From positions 1-64,000 of the forward strand of contig SADC01000501.1 in the NCBI GenBank assembly GCA_004194705.1: DNA of 64,000 nucleotides, read 5' to 3'. Numbering within the stretch: the first letter of the stretch is position 1; the number at the start of each line of letters is the position of its first letter. This DNA is from Ditylenchus dipsaci. Taxonomy: Eukaryota; Nematoda; Chromadorea; Rhabditida; Anguinidae. Positions 1-12,644 of this stretch are shown one piece after another. The position numbers and the translations under genes were made by a program. The notes under the pieces were generated by a model. That model was not told where the DNA came from, did not search any database, and saw nothing but the letters and a program-made list of their open reading frames with translations.

Positions 1-71
1 ATTTTCTTGCCTCTTATGTACCGCTACAACTCTCTAACCCTAAGCCTAAGAACAAGTTACTTTGAAAAATG

Positions 72-743
72 TTACTTATATAAGCAACAGGAAATGGCAG
101 AGAAACGTTTAAAAGCGTCAATTAGGTAAGTTACATTTTTTATTTTAACATTGGTATTTAGTGGTACTGGTTGAAATTGATATTTTATTTCAAAAATAAA
201 TTCTTCGCGATCCCAGCATCCTTCAGTATACAATTTATAGTAGATGCTAAGTGCGTGCAGGATGCTGAGATGGTTAGGTATCCTCTGAAACTGGCAGGGC
301 AGAATCCTGTCCCCAATCAGCATGGAATGACCCCAGATGTCAAAACCACTTCTCAAAGCACACCCGTCGGCGCTCAAGAGGAGCCGGATCCTCCAAGAGA
401 CCCAGGCAGGTGTGCATGTAAGGACACCGAGTGCCACTCGTCTTCGACCAATCCACCCTCTAAGGGCTTTCAAGATCATGTTCAGTGCAAGACAGGCGGT
501 ACCCAGGTTGGTTGGCTGCTTTTGATATCTCACGGTGAACCAGGTGATCGGGACAAATATTTGACAAAATATTATCGGGAAATTTTTTATTGCTGAGAAT
601 TGGCGGAAAATCTTTTTGAGTTTTTGGAGCGAAGTTTTTTTTAAAAAAGCAGCAAAAGTTGATAAATCATGTAAGGTGTGTGAAGCTGGATAAAATGTTT
701 TAAAGGACCCGTCTCTTCCTTCCAAGTGTCCCTGCCAATTCAA
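72..743. other. Unassigned GC-richer stretch, possible eroded coding fragment
   Basis: Positions 300-545 are GC-richer than anything nearby and open on both strands (minus 223 codons, with GWIGRRRVALGVLTCTPAW). No family was recognised, and the frame leaves GC-rich text for AT-rich text at both ends, so this is at most a fragment. A family G end (TAAAGGACC) sits at 703. Confidence 0.25.
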
Positions 744-826
744 ATGTTGTTGTTAATATTGCTATTCGTGAACACTTTTGCTTCCTCACAAAACTAAGCC
801 TAAAATCAATTTCTAGCCCTTATTTA

Positions 827-1054
827 GTGGTGGGGCTCAGTTCTGTAATAAACCTAAGCCGGAAGTACACTTTAGAGTTAGAGTTAGTTACTTTAGAGTT
901 ACAATTTAATTTCGTGCGGGACCGCTTAGAGGAAGAGACCGGGTTCTTTAAATCAGATGATGTCCTTAGCCAGTTGGAAAAATATTATTCTAAACTAGCC
1001 AAAACAGACATTGACGTAGGACAGCTATCCCTTTTAATAAAAAGTTTTCCATAA
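827..1054 (+). other. Small unassigned open frame
   Basis: 75 codons of charged, helix-like text (FVRDRLEEETGFFKSDDVLS) ending in a stop at 1054. No domain recognised; could be an exon or chance. Confidence 0.2.
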
Positions 1055-1059
1055 TTTTA

Positions 1060-1870
1060 ATTTTTAGGCCTCGAAGAAGTGAGTTTTTGAAATCTTCAAG
1101 GCAAGTTGACCATTTTATATTTTTAATCAAGCACTGGGTTAGAGAGATGGTCAGAAAATAATGGGGAAACCTGCTAAAGAGAGTAGAGACAGATTCTTAA
1201 AAAATTTAACCCAATTTGCTTTTCTCAAATTCTCGGAATTATGAGAATTGCAAGCCAGAGTATGTGAAGCACTAGAAGTCTTCTTCGCTAAATGCTCTGA
1301 TTAAAGTGCTCAGATGTTAAGGCAAGTTTCACTAGGTAGATTACTATAACAAAAGCTGTTGCAGAGGGACTCATGAATTTCTAATGAACAGGCATGTCGG
1401 CGAGACACAACTTCTGCCATATATCAACTTTATGACAACAAATTTAACAATCGTGGTGACTTTTGATATTGAGGCGTTGAAAAAGATTACTCCGAAATTA
1501 ACATTTATGTCTTTTATTTGATTACCAATAGCATAATCCAATAAATAAAAACACATTTGAAATACACAAAACATGGATGAATCCTTTCGTATCGGAACTA
1601 TCTTCTTAACACTCGGACTCCCGAGCGTGACTTTTGCTGATCCTGATGCAGAATTTCACGCTAAGCACGATGGTGAAAAAAAGTTGAAAAAAAAGTAACT
1701 CTACGGTGGTCAGTGGCCTTTGTGAACCATCAATGTCACGATTTCTGCCTATGCCACTTCAGAGAGATAAAACATGCCATTGTTTAAATATATTCATTAT
1801 ATTTCGTGTGCAAAAGAAAGCGCAGATTGCGAGCTTTCAAAAGACATATCATGAAGGTATTTAGAACAAT
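1060..1870. other. No gene seen
   Basis: AT-rich sequence between the small frame at 827-1054 and the family F element; only short unconvincing frames. Confidence 0.5.
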
Positions 1871-1882
1871 GGAATAAAAAGC

Positions 1883-2111
1883 GGCTCTGTTCAGATCGGG
1901 GGGGGGGGCACCTTTTTGGCTTGTTCCCTCCTGTTGTTTTTTATTGTAAAAAGCCTTGGTACCCTTGTCTGTTATAGTCACATTGATCATGTGATTGTGA
2001 TGATCAAGCTGATTATAGTTAACGTGATCACTCTAACCATGATCACCGTTAAAACAACAGGGGGGACCAAGGCAAATAAGGTGCCCCCCCCCCCCCGATC
2101 TGAATAGAGCC
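1883..2111. mobile_element. Family F foldback, 229 bp, 8-bp duplication TAAAAAGC
   Basis: TIR GGCTCTGTTCAGATCGG / CCGATCTGAATAGAGCC; TAAAAAGC at 1875-1882 and 2112-2119. Contains G/C homopolymers and the CCTTGGTCCCCCTGTTG-type block. Confidence 0.85.
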
Positions 2112-2129
2112 TAAAAAGCTTTACCTTGA

Positions 2130-2515
2130 AGAAATAATCGATCTAGTAAAGTCTAAGATATGTTTCAGTACGTGTAAACATACGCTGGCTTATCCTTGCC
2201 TAACAAGGAAAGGCATGACCGCACCGTGGCCTATCGAAAAGAGGTATATAACAAAAGATATATCTTTTAGTTTGTTATTGACCCACAAGCGAAATTTGGC
2301 ACCAAGCGGTCTAGGCCGAAATATTTTATTTTGAAGGTTGCAAGTCCAGCATCAAGATTCTATTAAAGGGAGGTACACTCTCGTCCGTATCTGGTCCTGC
2401 ATGGAAATCGTGTAAATTCAAATTCAAAAACATTTGTAAGTTGCTGGTTTGAATTCCTCTGCCCGCACGCTATATTTTTTCATATTTTTTTTGTGATTGA
2501 ATTAAACACCATAAC
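2130..2515 (+). repeat. Family E repeat, copy 1
   Basis: Blocks AACATACGCTGGCTTATCC, AAGGCATGACCGCACCGTGG, ACCAAGCGGTCTAGGCCGAA, then GGTTTGAATTCCTCTGCCCG with a B-box-like core. Further copies: 22517-22955 (+), 24195-24640 (-), 33313-33512 (+). Confidence 0.75.
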
Positions 2516-2529
2516 CGGGGAGATCTAAG

Positions 2530-2975
2530 ACATAAAAAACCTAACCTTCATTGTCACATAGGGTCGTGGTGGTTGATTCAACCATTTACGGTACTTGGCA
2601 TTTCGAATTGAAATGACGGCGGTAGGCGGAAACGACACTTTTTGGCTTTTTTGCCGCGGCAAAAAAGCCAATTTTTATATTAATTTTTTTTATTTTTCAA
2701 TTAGCATGAGTCTGCAATAGGTAATTTAAAAGTTGTTTTTTCTAGAATTGTCATTTTTGAAGTAGCATCATAACCAGAGAAAAATAACTTCTAAATTGCC
2801 TATTCCAGACTCATGCTAATTGAAAAATCAAATAACGAAAATTAAAAATTGGCTTTTTCGCCGCGGCTGAAAATCCAAAAAGTGGCTTTTTGGCCCACCG
2901 CCGAAATGACAAGCAATTTGAAAATATTGACCAGTTTTTTTACTTATAAATTCATGTCTTTTTTGATTATGTGCA
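2530..2975. repeat. Family D palindromic block, copy 1
   Basis: Inverted arms around TAGCATGAGTCTGCAATAGG and its complement, with GGCTTTTTTGCCGCGGC. Copy 2 is at 24640-25093. Confidence 0.8.
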
Positions 2976-3045
2976 CAATGACGGCGGTAGACGGAAACGA
3001 CGAAAAGACGTAAATTTTTAAGTGAAAGACGTAAATTAAAGTATT

Positions 3046-3740
3046 TTGACGCTACTTGCATATACCCCCCCCCAAATCAACTTTTTTTAAAAGTGTTTTA
3101 AAACACCCTATATCAACTCAAATCGCCTCAGGAGTTCAAAAAAGACATTATTTTTAAGTTCTGGTCAATAAAAAATTGAGTTTTGGGCACTTTTGAACTT
3201 CGAATTTTTACCTGTTTTATCATGTTTTGGTCACTGAAGCTGGGCAAAAAGAGCCTCTAAATGCATTTTTTTCAAGAGTCTTGCTCGGAATTATGTCTAA
3301 GGTAAGTGAGTGCGCGCATCTCTAACCAACCAAGCGCCCTGCGCCCCCTTCAGGGGCGCAGGGCGCTTGGTTGCTTGGGGTTGAGATGCGCCCACCCACA
3401 TACCTTAGACGCAAATCACTTTAAAGTGACTCTGGATGCATGAAAACATGCATACCAGAGTTTATTTATGCGGTAGGCCCCAGTCAACAAAACTATGTTC
3501 AACATCTTCCTTTTTGTTCAAAATTGGCCCCTTTCTGGTCTATTTCCACCCTAATACAGCCTTAAATCCCTTCGAAAATGGTCACAATGGGTACTTTTGG
3601 TGGTCCAGAAACTCGATTTTTTATTGACCAGAACTCAAAAATAATGTCTTTTTCGAGCTGCTGAGGCGATTTTAGGTCGATATAGGGTGTTTGAGAACAT
3701 TTTAAAAAAAGTTGATTCGGGGGGGGGGGGGTATATGCAA
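3046..3740. mobile_element. Foldback with a family C hairpin at its centre
   Basis: Outer arms begin near poly-C/poly-G tracts (3064-3072, 3720-3730) and share AGGCGATTTTAGG-type sequence and TCTGGTCAATAAAAAAT. The centre (about 3286-3490) is a family C unit with a GCGCCC..CTTCAGGGGCGC stem. Confidence 0.7.
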
Positions 3741-3965
3741 GTAGCGCCGATATTTTACTGAATAAATCCAAACAGGGATCTTGATCAAATGTATATAGAA
3801 GCTTCGCCGTATATAGAAGCTTTGGCTCAAAATATAGTTGAATAGCTTCTAACCAACAATTCACCTTGGTCCCCTAAGGCAAAAAGTCATACTTTAGTTG
3901 AAAATACAAAAAATTATGACTTTCCCTTCAAGACAAAACATAAAAAATACATGAAACATGACTGA

Positions 3966-4043
3966 AGTGCACCCCCCTAATTGCACCCCCCTTGAAGTGC
4001 ACCCCCTACCAGAGGGGGTGCACTTCAAGGGGGTGCACTTCAT
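3966..4043. repeat. Short hairpin
   Basis: GAAGTGCACCCCCTACC faces GGGGGTGCACTTC; the small frames here are hairpin artefacts. Confidence 0.6.
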
Positions 4044-4060
4044 ATGCTGTCAACAGAATA

Positions 4061-4863
4061 CAGTCAGACCTCGATCAAAGACGACGACAAATGAGAGTGG
4101 GGCAAAAGCGTCGAAATTGGGGCTCGAAAAAGTTAGAAGAACAGAAAGCGTTGAAATTGTGGCTCGAAAAAGTTTTTGAGCGAGCCGAAGAAAACAAATG
4201 ATTTTGCAAATTGTACTTTACAGTCAAGTCTTGATATAAGAAACCCCCGATACAAGAGACACCTCAATATAAGATACACTTGCTTCCGTCCTAAGTTATA
4301 TAAACCCCTTTAAATTAGTCTCGATGTGAGATACATCTCGATATAAGATACACCTGGTCCGGTCCAGTGTTTTCAAAAATCACACTCACACTTTGGGTCA
4401 CACTAACTTCACCTAGCCTTTTCTCAAAAAAATTTTTTCGTATGCTGGATATTTTTGTACCAATGTGTAGCTGAGATATTTCTCTATCGATTCAGTTGTC
4501 AAACAATCTGGTTAGAGATAATTTTTGACAAAATTACGCCAAGCGTGACTTTAAAATCACACTTTCGGTCACAAAGTGTGATTTTTAGTGTGATTATGAT
4601 GTGGAATTGTCGCATTTGAATTCTACCGAAATATTTGACCTGTAAATCGATAGAGAATTATCTCAGCTACAAAACGGTACAAAAATATCCAAAATACGAA
4701 AAGAAAATTTATGAGAAAAGGGTAAATGAAGTTAGTGTGACACAGTGTGATAGTGTGATTTTTGAAAACACTGGTCCGGTCCCGAGTTTGTATCTTATAT
4801 CGAGACTTGACTGTATTTTCGAAGTTTGAGATTGGAGGCCTGCATCTACTCGAGGTTCAACTG
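4061..4863. mobile_element. Family B MITE containing two further nested elements
   Basis: Outer element CAGTCAGACCTCGAT...ATCTACTCGAGGTTCAACTG, TA both sides. Inside, 4221-4813 is another family B element (CAGTCAAGTCTTGATATAAG / ATATCGAGACTTGACTG, TA both sides), and inside that lies a hAT-like element. Confidence 0.8.
4365..4773. mobile_element. hAT-like MITE, 409 bp, 8-bp duplication GTCCGGTC
   Basis: TIR CAGTGTTTTCAAAAATCACA / TGTGATTTTTGAAAACACTG; GTCCGGTC at 4357-4364 and 4774-4781. CAGTG ends plus an 8-bp duplication are typical of hAT. Confidence 0.85.
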
Positions 4864-5511
4864 TAAGTATGATGAATACCAGTCAGAATAAATGACCGAC
4901 ATGCCTAGAAACCCCCGCTAGGGCCAGTACGACACATCTTACAATCATTGCAGAAAACTTACCTGAACTCTCTGTTAGAGAGTAAACCACATCCATCAGA
5001 GTAATGCCGAAAAAGGCAAAAAAGAAAAGCACATCGCTAGAACTAAATCCTTCGCACACCACTGAAAATAACGCCGAGCCAGAGGCCCAGCAATCCAAAA
5101 TTTGATCAAACACTCCGAAGAGGTTCGGCTCGAATCGAAACCATTTAGGATTCAATTAGAATCGACTAGTCTGTGTACTTTTGACTATTAGAAGTTTTGG
5201 CTATTCCCCACAAAAAGTCACTCCCAATATGAGATGATCTCGGCCATGAAGTCACATGAAGGGAGATAGCGCAGATTCCCAGCTGCATTTTGGTATGTAA
5301 AATATGTGGCGTTCGAAAATAAAAACCCGATATAAAAAGAGGAGAATGAATTTAAGAAATACCGGATTCCGGGGAGGGCGCTTATTAGAGGAAATACGGT
5401 AAATTTGTTTTTTTAGCTAAGCTTTTAGCGAAATTAGAGTTTTCAGCTTGAACGCACTATTACTCACTGACCCAAAAGGCCATAAACCATGTTTTTTTCA
5501 ACGTTTTAGTA

Positions 5512-5678
5512 CAGTCAAACCTCGATAATCCTCCACCGCTAAATTGCCACCCTCGATAAGCCAGATTTGGTTGACCGTCAGAGAAACTCAACAAAGTTTA
5601 TCCCCACTAAACCGCCACCTCGATAATCCGCCACCCTCGGATCGGTCCGTGGGATGGCGGATTATCGAGGTTTCACTG
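5512..5678. mobile_element. Family B MITE, 167 bp
   Basis: Ends CAGTCAAACCTCGATAATCC / GGATTATCGAGGTTTCACTG, TA on both sides; same subfamily and length as 30621-30788. Confidence 0.85.
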
Positions 5679-5884
5679 TACCTGAAACGTGTAGAAAACA
5701 TGTTTTAAGGGCGCGGCCGACCATTTTTGAAAAAAATATTTTTTAATGAAATTTGAATTTTTGTCTTGAAGGACCAAGGCAGAAAATTTGGAGAGGGTAC
5801 CTGGATGAACTATTATTCATTTATGCATTTTATGATCAAGAGTGATAATTTAATAAGATGGCATTTTTAAGACACGACCTTCGG

Positions 5885-6015
5885 GGGCTTGGGGGCTTGG
5901 AGTTGAGATGCGCACACCCACATACCTCAGACACACATCACTCGAAAGTGACTCTGGATGCATGAAAAACATCCATACCAGATTTTATTTATGCAGTAGA
6001 GCCAATTAACAAAGC
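5885..6015 (+). repeat. Family C unit (partial)
   Basis: TTGAGATGCGCACACCCACA, GTGACTCTGGATGCATGAAA and TTATTTATGCAGTAG in order. Confidence 0.65.
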
Positions 6016-6019
6016 TATG

Positions 6020-7525
6020 TTGAAATAATATCTTTTTTGGCCCTTTTGAGATCAATAAGGTACTATTTTGAATTCCGCGGAGCTTTTAAATCAATTTTAC
6101 TTTATGTTCCAATTTAGAAAATGATTTCGTTATTATGCCTGCGTAGTTTTTATCTCTACAGTAATGCCATGAACTTAAGATTTGTCTGCATTTCAATTAA
6201 AATCATATTAAAATTAATTTATCGCAATATAAAATTTGTCCTTTTCTCCTGGTTGCTAGCCAGTAAACGGATAACATTTAGCAAAAACAATTACAAAATT
6301 GAACGCAAATTTTAGTAAAAAGTTGATTGCTCATGCTTGAAATTTCTTGTAATTCAATGCATCAAAACTGCTAATTGACCGGCTGCACTGGACAAGTGAG
6401 GTTGCCGGGGGCATAAATACCCAAAATAAATAACCGGTCTTTCATTTGAACCATGCTTAAATAAAGCCATAAAAAGCAGCTTTATGCAATTTTGAATTTT
6501 TTGACTGTTATTTTTTGTTGGAGTAGTAGTTTGCATTCAATTTAGTGAAATTAATCAAACAGAAGGTGATGCTAATATTAGCAGACAATAGCAAAGAATA
6601 CAATATTTAGTGAAGCCTCCTATATAATTTTTGTATTATCACATAAATTCAGAGTTACATATTAATTACATAATTTGAAAAAATATAATTAAAAATTTAC
6701 AAAAAGCAACGTAATTTAAAAAGATGGCATTTTTAAGACACTGCTCTTATTTCAAAAAGAGACCTTCTCTTTTGAAAAGAGAAGGCTTTAAGTATAATGC
6801 GGCAATTCAACATAGTAACATAATCAATTAAAAAACAAAAATTAGGAATAAGGAAATTATAAAAACATTTTCAAATGGTAATCAAAATAAAATACCCTAT
6901 TTTCTCCTGTTCTTAGGGTTAGAGTTTTCGCACCCTCTAAAAATTTCAAATGTTAGGTTGATTTCGAAATATTTGGATGCTTAGCTGAGAGGAAACCGCG
7001 ATAAACATAATTTGTGGACTCATTGTAGCTTATTAAAATAAAAGTAAACAGCTCGAAACGACGTATAATGCGCTCCAAAATTTAAACCTTCGAAGTTGAT
7101 AGAGGTCGAAATAAGAGAAAATACGGTGAATGAAAAAAACCATGAGTGAGAAATCTCATAATTAAGATTTTTCAGCCATATAAATAATAAACATTTTCTC
7201 AAAAAAATGTTAAACAAGCTAAATGATCTTGAACACAGGTTTACAGCAATACTTTTTGTAGTGAGAGTTGTAAAAATAAGTCAGAGAACTTGTTAGTTAA
7301 AAAATGGTAACTTCATTGATTTTTTTAAAGTTTCACGAAAAAGACTCTTAAAAGATCTACTTTATCTGGCCAGTTTCTATGACTTATTTTTCAAATACTT
7401 TTAATATAAGATCAACATATTGTTCAATTTTTTGAAAGTTTTGAAAGAGAGTTTTAATTGTGCACTATTTACAGCTTTTCTTAAATTGTCTAAAATCAAT
7501 ACTTAAAGAAAAACATTTTGAGTGA
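6020..7525. other. No gene seen
   Basis: Very AT-rich unique-looking sequence with short frames only; a family A end word (GAGAAAATACGGTGA) occurs near 7118. Confidence 0.5.
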
Positions 7526-7530
7526 GTTAG

Positions 7531-7748
7531 TTTGAAGGACCATTGCCGTCTACCACAACGATCGTCCCCCGCCAATCCAACAAATTTTCCAAACCACTTG
7601 GTTTCTAACAAATCTTTACCTAGAATTAAATTCTAGTCCTTGTTTTATTAGAAACCAAGCTAAAAAATCCCTACAGAAGTCGAATATTGGGTGAATTTTT
7701 TTTTTGAATTGGCGGGATAATTTAGAACGCGTGACCATGGTCCTTCAA
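7531..7748. mobile_element. Family G foldback
   Basis: TTTGAAGGACCATTGCC / GACCATGGTCCTTCAA ends; the interior holds an inverted GGTTTCTAA...TTAGAAACC. Partial family G ends also occur near 704, 45090 and 45196. Confidence 0.65.
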
Positions 7749-7823
7749 GAAGGTAAACAAGCATAAGAAAATTTGCAATAAAATTTAACTATACGTAACC
7801 ATTAGCATTACATTAAAATGTGT

Positions 7824-7892
7824 GCTTTTGTGGCTGAGCGGTTAGTGACCCAGGATCTGAGGCTCTCGAGTTCGATTCCGCTTAGCTAATTT
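7824..7892 (+). repeat. tRNA-like sequence with A and B boxes (SINE head or tRNA relic)
   Basis: TGGCTGAGCGGTTAGTG matches a Pol III A box and GAGTTCGATTCC a B box, 30-odd bases apart, followed by T runs. The 7-bp acceptor stem cannot be formed, so it is not a functional tRNA. Confidence 0.5.
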
Positions 7893-7894
7893 TT

Positions 7895-9180
7895 TTAATT
7901 TTTTTTTGCTTTTGAGCTGTTTTTTTACCATACAAAATAATTTTTGTATAAAAATAGTTACATAGCAGTTAAAAAATCACAAATTACGGCTCAGAGCGAA
8001 TAGTTACGTGAACATGACAAAGCCCTGAAATTCTTGTCATTGATATACGCTTTCATCTTTTACAAATTTACTTATACGTCAATTTTTTAGCTGCTCTAAA
8101 ACTATTTTGAATACAAAAAATATTTTCAAGCAATCTATACAATATGCAATATAATAAAGAACACTAAAAAGAAAAAGTATTTCAATATTGAAAACCATTA
8201 ATTAGTTGATGGTATCATTTTTTGAAATGATTTGGCTTTGGCTCTCTCTGTAATTTTTCTATAACTACAAAGAAAATTAAGCTAAAAGTAACCACTTTGT
8301 TTTTTCTAACTTTAAAATCATACTCTGACAAAATATAATGGAAAACTTGCCTCTATCAGATATGGCCTGTTCCTTATAACGATTCGTTATCACATCCCGA
8401 TTTATATCAAAATCATTTTTAAAAAATACTTGAGCGATTATTTTGTGTTTTAATAATAAAGTAATGTTTCTTGCACTTCGAGTATAAAAACTAAATGCAG
8501 TAAAAACACAGCGAAAAATAGTATTAGGAGAACAAAATACGTGTTTTTGATCATGGTACGCCTTTTCAGAGTCTTGACATTTAAGATTTTTCGGAACGTG
8601 TTTGATTTAAAGAACACATCCACGGTTTTATCCTGCCTCCGGAAGGAAAACAGAGGAAAACCGCTCATGAGGATTTCATCTTCGGATTTTGGAACATTAG
8701 GGATCTGCAGGTTAATGCACGAATTTTTTTTTGATTACTTCTTATTTTTCTGATCGTCCGTACCCGCTTATTTTATTTACGGATAGAGATAAATACACGG
8801 AAATTTTTATAAGTAACTAGGGCGGTTGATGTCAAAAAGGATAAGACTTTGCGAGAAATCGAAATTTAAGAAATTTTACTCTACTAAGAAGCCTCTCAAA
8901 GTGTTCGAAAACAGGTAGTAGGTGACTTCTAAGCAATTCAAAAATGTTTCACCAAAAATGAAAACTCTTTAAATTTGACCTAAAAAGAGCTGCAGAATTC
9001 AAATGACTTTTTTTTCTCGAAAATTTAAGTTTTAGAAAGTTTTTCTGATTCATATGGAAAAAGAGATACTCATTTTTTCGCTACATAAAAAGTCTCTTAG
9101 AATGCACGGAAATAGTATTCTTATTCGCGGTTTATATGTGATGTAAAGTCCGGAATTTCGTCTAACAATAAAAATATACA
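7895..9180. other. No gene seen
   Basis: AT-rich; the two short frames near 8450-8753 are on opposite strands of the same DNA and show no recognisable protein. Confidence 0.5.
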
Positions 9181-9215
9181 TATACAATACACATATATAT
9201 ATATATATATATATA

Positions 9216-9445
9216 CCGTATTTTTTCTATTAAAAAACACGTCTCTTATGAACGCTTCTTATGTTCACCCCATATCTCATCCCAACAAACTTTTCTTGCA
9301 AAATTTTTATTGCTATTTTTTAAACTTACCTGATTTTACTTCTTAGTTTTTAGTTGAGCACCCTAAAATTTTAAAACCGAATTATTTTTTTCGGTTTTGC
9401 GGAATTGAAAAATAACGTCCCGGGCGTTAAATAGAAAAAGTACGG
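9216..9445. mobile_element. Family A MITE
   Basis: CCGTATTTTTTCTATTAAA ... TTAAATAGAAAAAGTACGG; preceded by an (AT)n microsatellite at 9191-9214. Confidence 0.75.
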
Positions 9446-10097
9446 TGAATAGACATACTTTCACTAAGTATTCAAATAACATCACGCACTACGAATTTTA
9501 CATGCTTGTTAGTTCTATTTCGTTACTGGTTATTCTGGTGTAACGAGAATAAAAAAATATTTTGGTGTTAAAAATACAAAACTGGATAAAAATATACAAG
9601 AAAAACACGGCTAAAACTAACAATACTACAGTAACTAGATCAAGATAATTAATTAATGTTATTAATTTGCTGGTAACCTTAAACGATTTTTTTCATTTCT
9701 TTGCTAAATGTTCTTCTGCTCCGTCCTTTTTTTAAAAAATCAAGTGCCGCAGTAATGTTGTCCATATCTTTTATAGAAAAAGATGTCAGGTCCAGAACTT
9801 CAGCCTCTATTACGAGCAGTGGACGGAACGCTTTGTAATCGTCCCATTTATGTATCTTTAATGTGAAATTTTGTCAAATTTAACAATTAATGTATCTGAC
9901 TCTGTTATTATTCCATTAACCGTATTTTTGAAAAAGAGAATAGAAGTTTTATTTACTTCTTCTAAATAAAATTAGTATTTTTAATGACTTCTTGAATAAC
10001 CAGAGTTCCGTCATCCAAATAAGATTCGATAAGTTTGAGCTGGTAATCAGCTGTTTTCTCATAAAAATAAAGTGCTCCTTTTGCTATTTCTCTTAAT

Positions 10098-10430
10098 TCA
10101 TCGCCTCATTTTTGAAATGTAAAAAAGTCTTGGAGAATCCAAATAGTTTTTTATGCTCAATATACTGTCACTTCTGTTATTGTATAGCATCAAGTCATTT
10201 TTAAATTTTAAGGCTATAAGATCTTCTAAAAATTCTACGTCAGGTATGAAAATTCTAAAGATACCAGTGGCATCTATTTCGGAGAATGATGTTGTTAATT
10301 CTGAAAATTTTATTAACTTGTAGTTACTTAAAAATTGTTCGTCTGAGCTTAGATTAGAGCTTGATCTTATCAATAAGTTATTATTAAATGTTGATTTAAG
10401 ATGTAAAAGATCACTTTTCGATACATGCAA
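10098..10430 (-). pseudogene. Coding remnant, AAA-ATPase-like/DUF1703 linker-type text
   Basis: About 110 open codons. The motif around SEIDATGIFRIFIPDVEFLE resembles the segment before the nuclease domain in DUF1703 proteins, where a G-x-(Y/F)-x-(I/L)-x-(I/F)-P-(N/D)-x-E pattern is common. Order relative to the nuclease segments is the reverse of the usual one, suggesting a repeat or rearrangement. Confidence 0.3.
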
Positions 10431-11837
10431 AGTAACTTTCCGTGAAAAAAATTGGAAAAAATTGTAAAAAGTAATAGTTGAATTATATTATTTTTTACAT
10501 AAGTAATGTATTGTGACGTTTTTAGCAGTTACCGTGGGATTGCCGATTTTTAAGATTTCCGGCAAATAGATGTGGTGCTCTTCTATTTTTCCATTCTGCA
10601 AGACAACAATTACAGGTGCGCAATACTTTATAAAGACAATATTTCTTTGTTTCCATTCAACATAAGAACTGAACTTTTATTACCATTATATGTGAAGTCC
10701 ACTGTTGTTTCGACTTGCTTATATGATAAAAAATATCATGGCCTTCAGCAGCTAGTCGGGAATTAAATGCATGTTTTTGAATATTCAAAAATTCAAAGCT
10801 TGTATATTTGACGGAATGTTATAAGATATATCTATTATTTTAGGCTCCGTAAAATCGTGTTGAAATGTCAACGTGAACACGGTATTAAAATTGACCTTAA
10901 CTTTTATTCTTTTTTTCACGTTTAATAATTTGCAAAATGGTACGTTGAAGGCTTTAGATAGCATTATGAAATTTTCATGCGTATTAAAATGAAAACTATA
11001 GGTTCTTATTATGTGAATGATTTTATGAGGGGAATGATTATTTAAATTCTGAAATAAAAATTGGTATTAACTTTGTTCGGCAAAAGAACTTCGATAAAAT
11101 TGTGCTGTGAAAAACTACAGTGTCGAACACATCTAAAGAATTAATTCATTTTTAAATAAAGTAAAATCAATTTTGTCGCCTAAAAAGGCTTCCACGTGTA
11201 TGTAAGGTGATATTATGTCACCTACAGATATCAACGACAAACCCCCTGAATGTATGTGGGATGTACTTATCGATGCAAAAATAACTTGGGAGAAATTTCT
11301 AGTGCCAATAATTGCATTAACTTTTTTCCCTCTGCTGATAAAGCCATGGATTGTGTAAAACTGTAATTATTAAAATTAATATGTCATTTGCTGCCCAATT
11401 TAACTTCAATTTATCAGAATCGAATGCTGTATTTAACATCCACGTATTTTTCAAATTTCCTCCCGTGATAAAGAATTATAATAAACAAAAATGAAATTTT
11501 TATCATTTCCTTTTTACAGTTGAAAAGTTAGTTGATTTCACATCATATAGTACTTTTGGCAGATTTACTAGTGTAAGTTTGTCACATCAACTATTCCAAT
11601 TGAATAGTCGCAGAAATTTATATTTGAAGTTTTAAATACAAGTTTGGTATTGAAAAAAAACTGCCTTTTGTAAAAGTTGAATTGTTGCAAATAAAATTCG
11701 TTTCTAGACATTGTTCTATGGCATCTTCTGCCGTCGGACTACAAAATATTTTAAAATCGCTTCATTGTGATTGTTGAGCAATTTTATCAAGGTTCGGGAA
11801 GGTGTTTTTGTGTATTCATTCTCTTCAGTGATTGAGG

Positions 11838-12301
11838 TTACAATGTTGATCTCTGCCGATAAGGGTATGTTAAAAAAAGATTAGGTAAAGCTGAATAATT
11901 AAAATTATCTTTATCAATAAAGTTAGAATTTCTTATATCTTCTTCTGAAAGTTCATCAAATGTTATGTCGGGCAGTGAAACTACCACACCATCAAAAATT
12001 TGAAAAAATACTTGAATCAAAAATGGTAGCTTCATAAACAGTTTTAACCTTTTGGTCATTCGGAGAACATCTCAATGATTAAAATATGGAATCCAAGAAA
12101 ATATTTTTCCCAAACTGTTAAATCAATATCCTTGTCAATTTGCTTCATTTCAACAATGCTGTTTCCAATAGTACCACCTATCGTGCAAGTAAAATGGAGT
12201 GCAATGAAAAAAGTTTCAAATTGAGGCTGTGCTGCCAGCAAAACAGCAATAGCACCTACATCAGCGACTACGTGGCAGCTTTCAACCACAATACTTATCA
12301 C
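11838..12301 (-). pseudogene. Two overlapping coding remnants of the nuclease region
   Basis: Consecutive minus-strand frames (12301-12056 and 12059-11838) overlap by 4 bases, as if one gene were frameshifted. They read for example FEDGV-type acidic text (DITFDELSEEDIRNSNFID). No fold recognised. Confidence 0.3.
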
Positions 12302-12644
12302 TTTTACAGCTTTTTCAGAATCACTGTCTGTGTCATTAAAAGATTTAATTGTGCGGAAAAGGTTTTCGGCAGACAGTATCCATCAGCAAGATCAAAAACA
12401 CCAGTGGGAATCACTTTTAACATTTTGGTAAACCTTTTTCTAAAGTATGTAAAAGAATAGTCACCGCTATTCTGTTACATGTTCTTTCAGTCATGAGTGG
12501 CAAATACTTTCGTAACTCTAATTTCAACAACTCTCTCAAAACATATTTATTGTACTTCATTTCTAAATATTCAGATAATTTATGAACACCTAATTGAAGC
12601 CCAAAATAAGAAGTAAATTCTGCAAGCTCTTTTATTTCGCCTTT

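Noticed and set aside
7824..7892. Functional tRNA gene
   Set aside because: Acceptor stem does not pair and the anticodon arm is not formed, despite A and B boxes.
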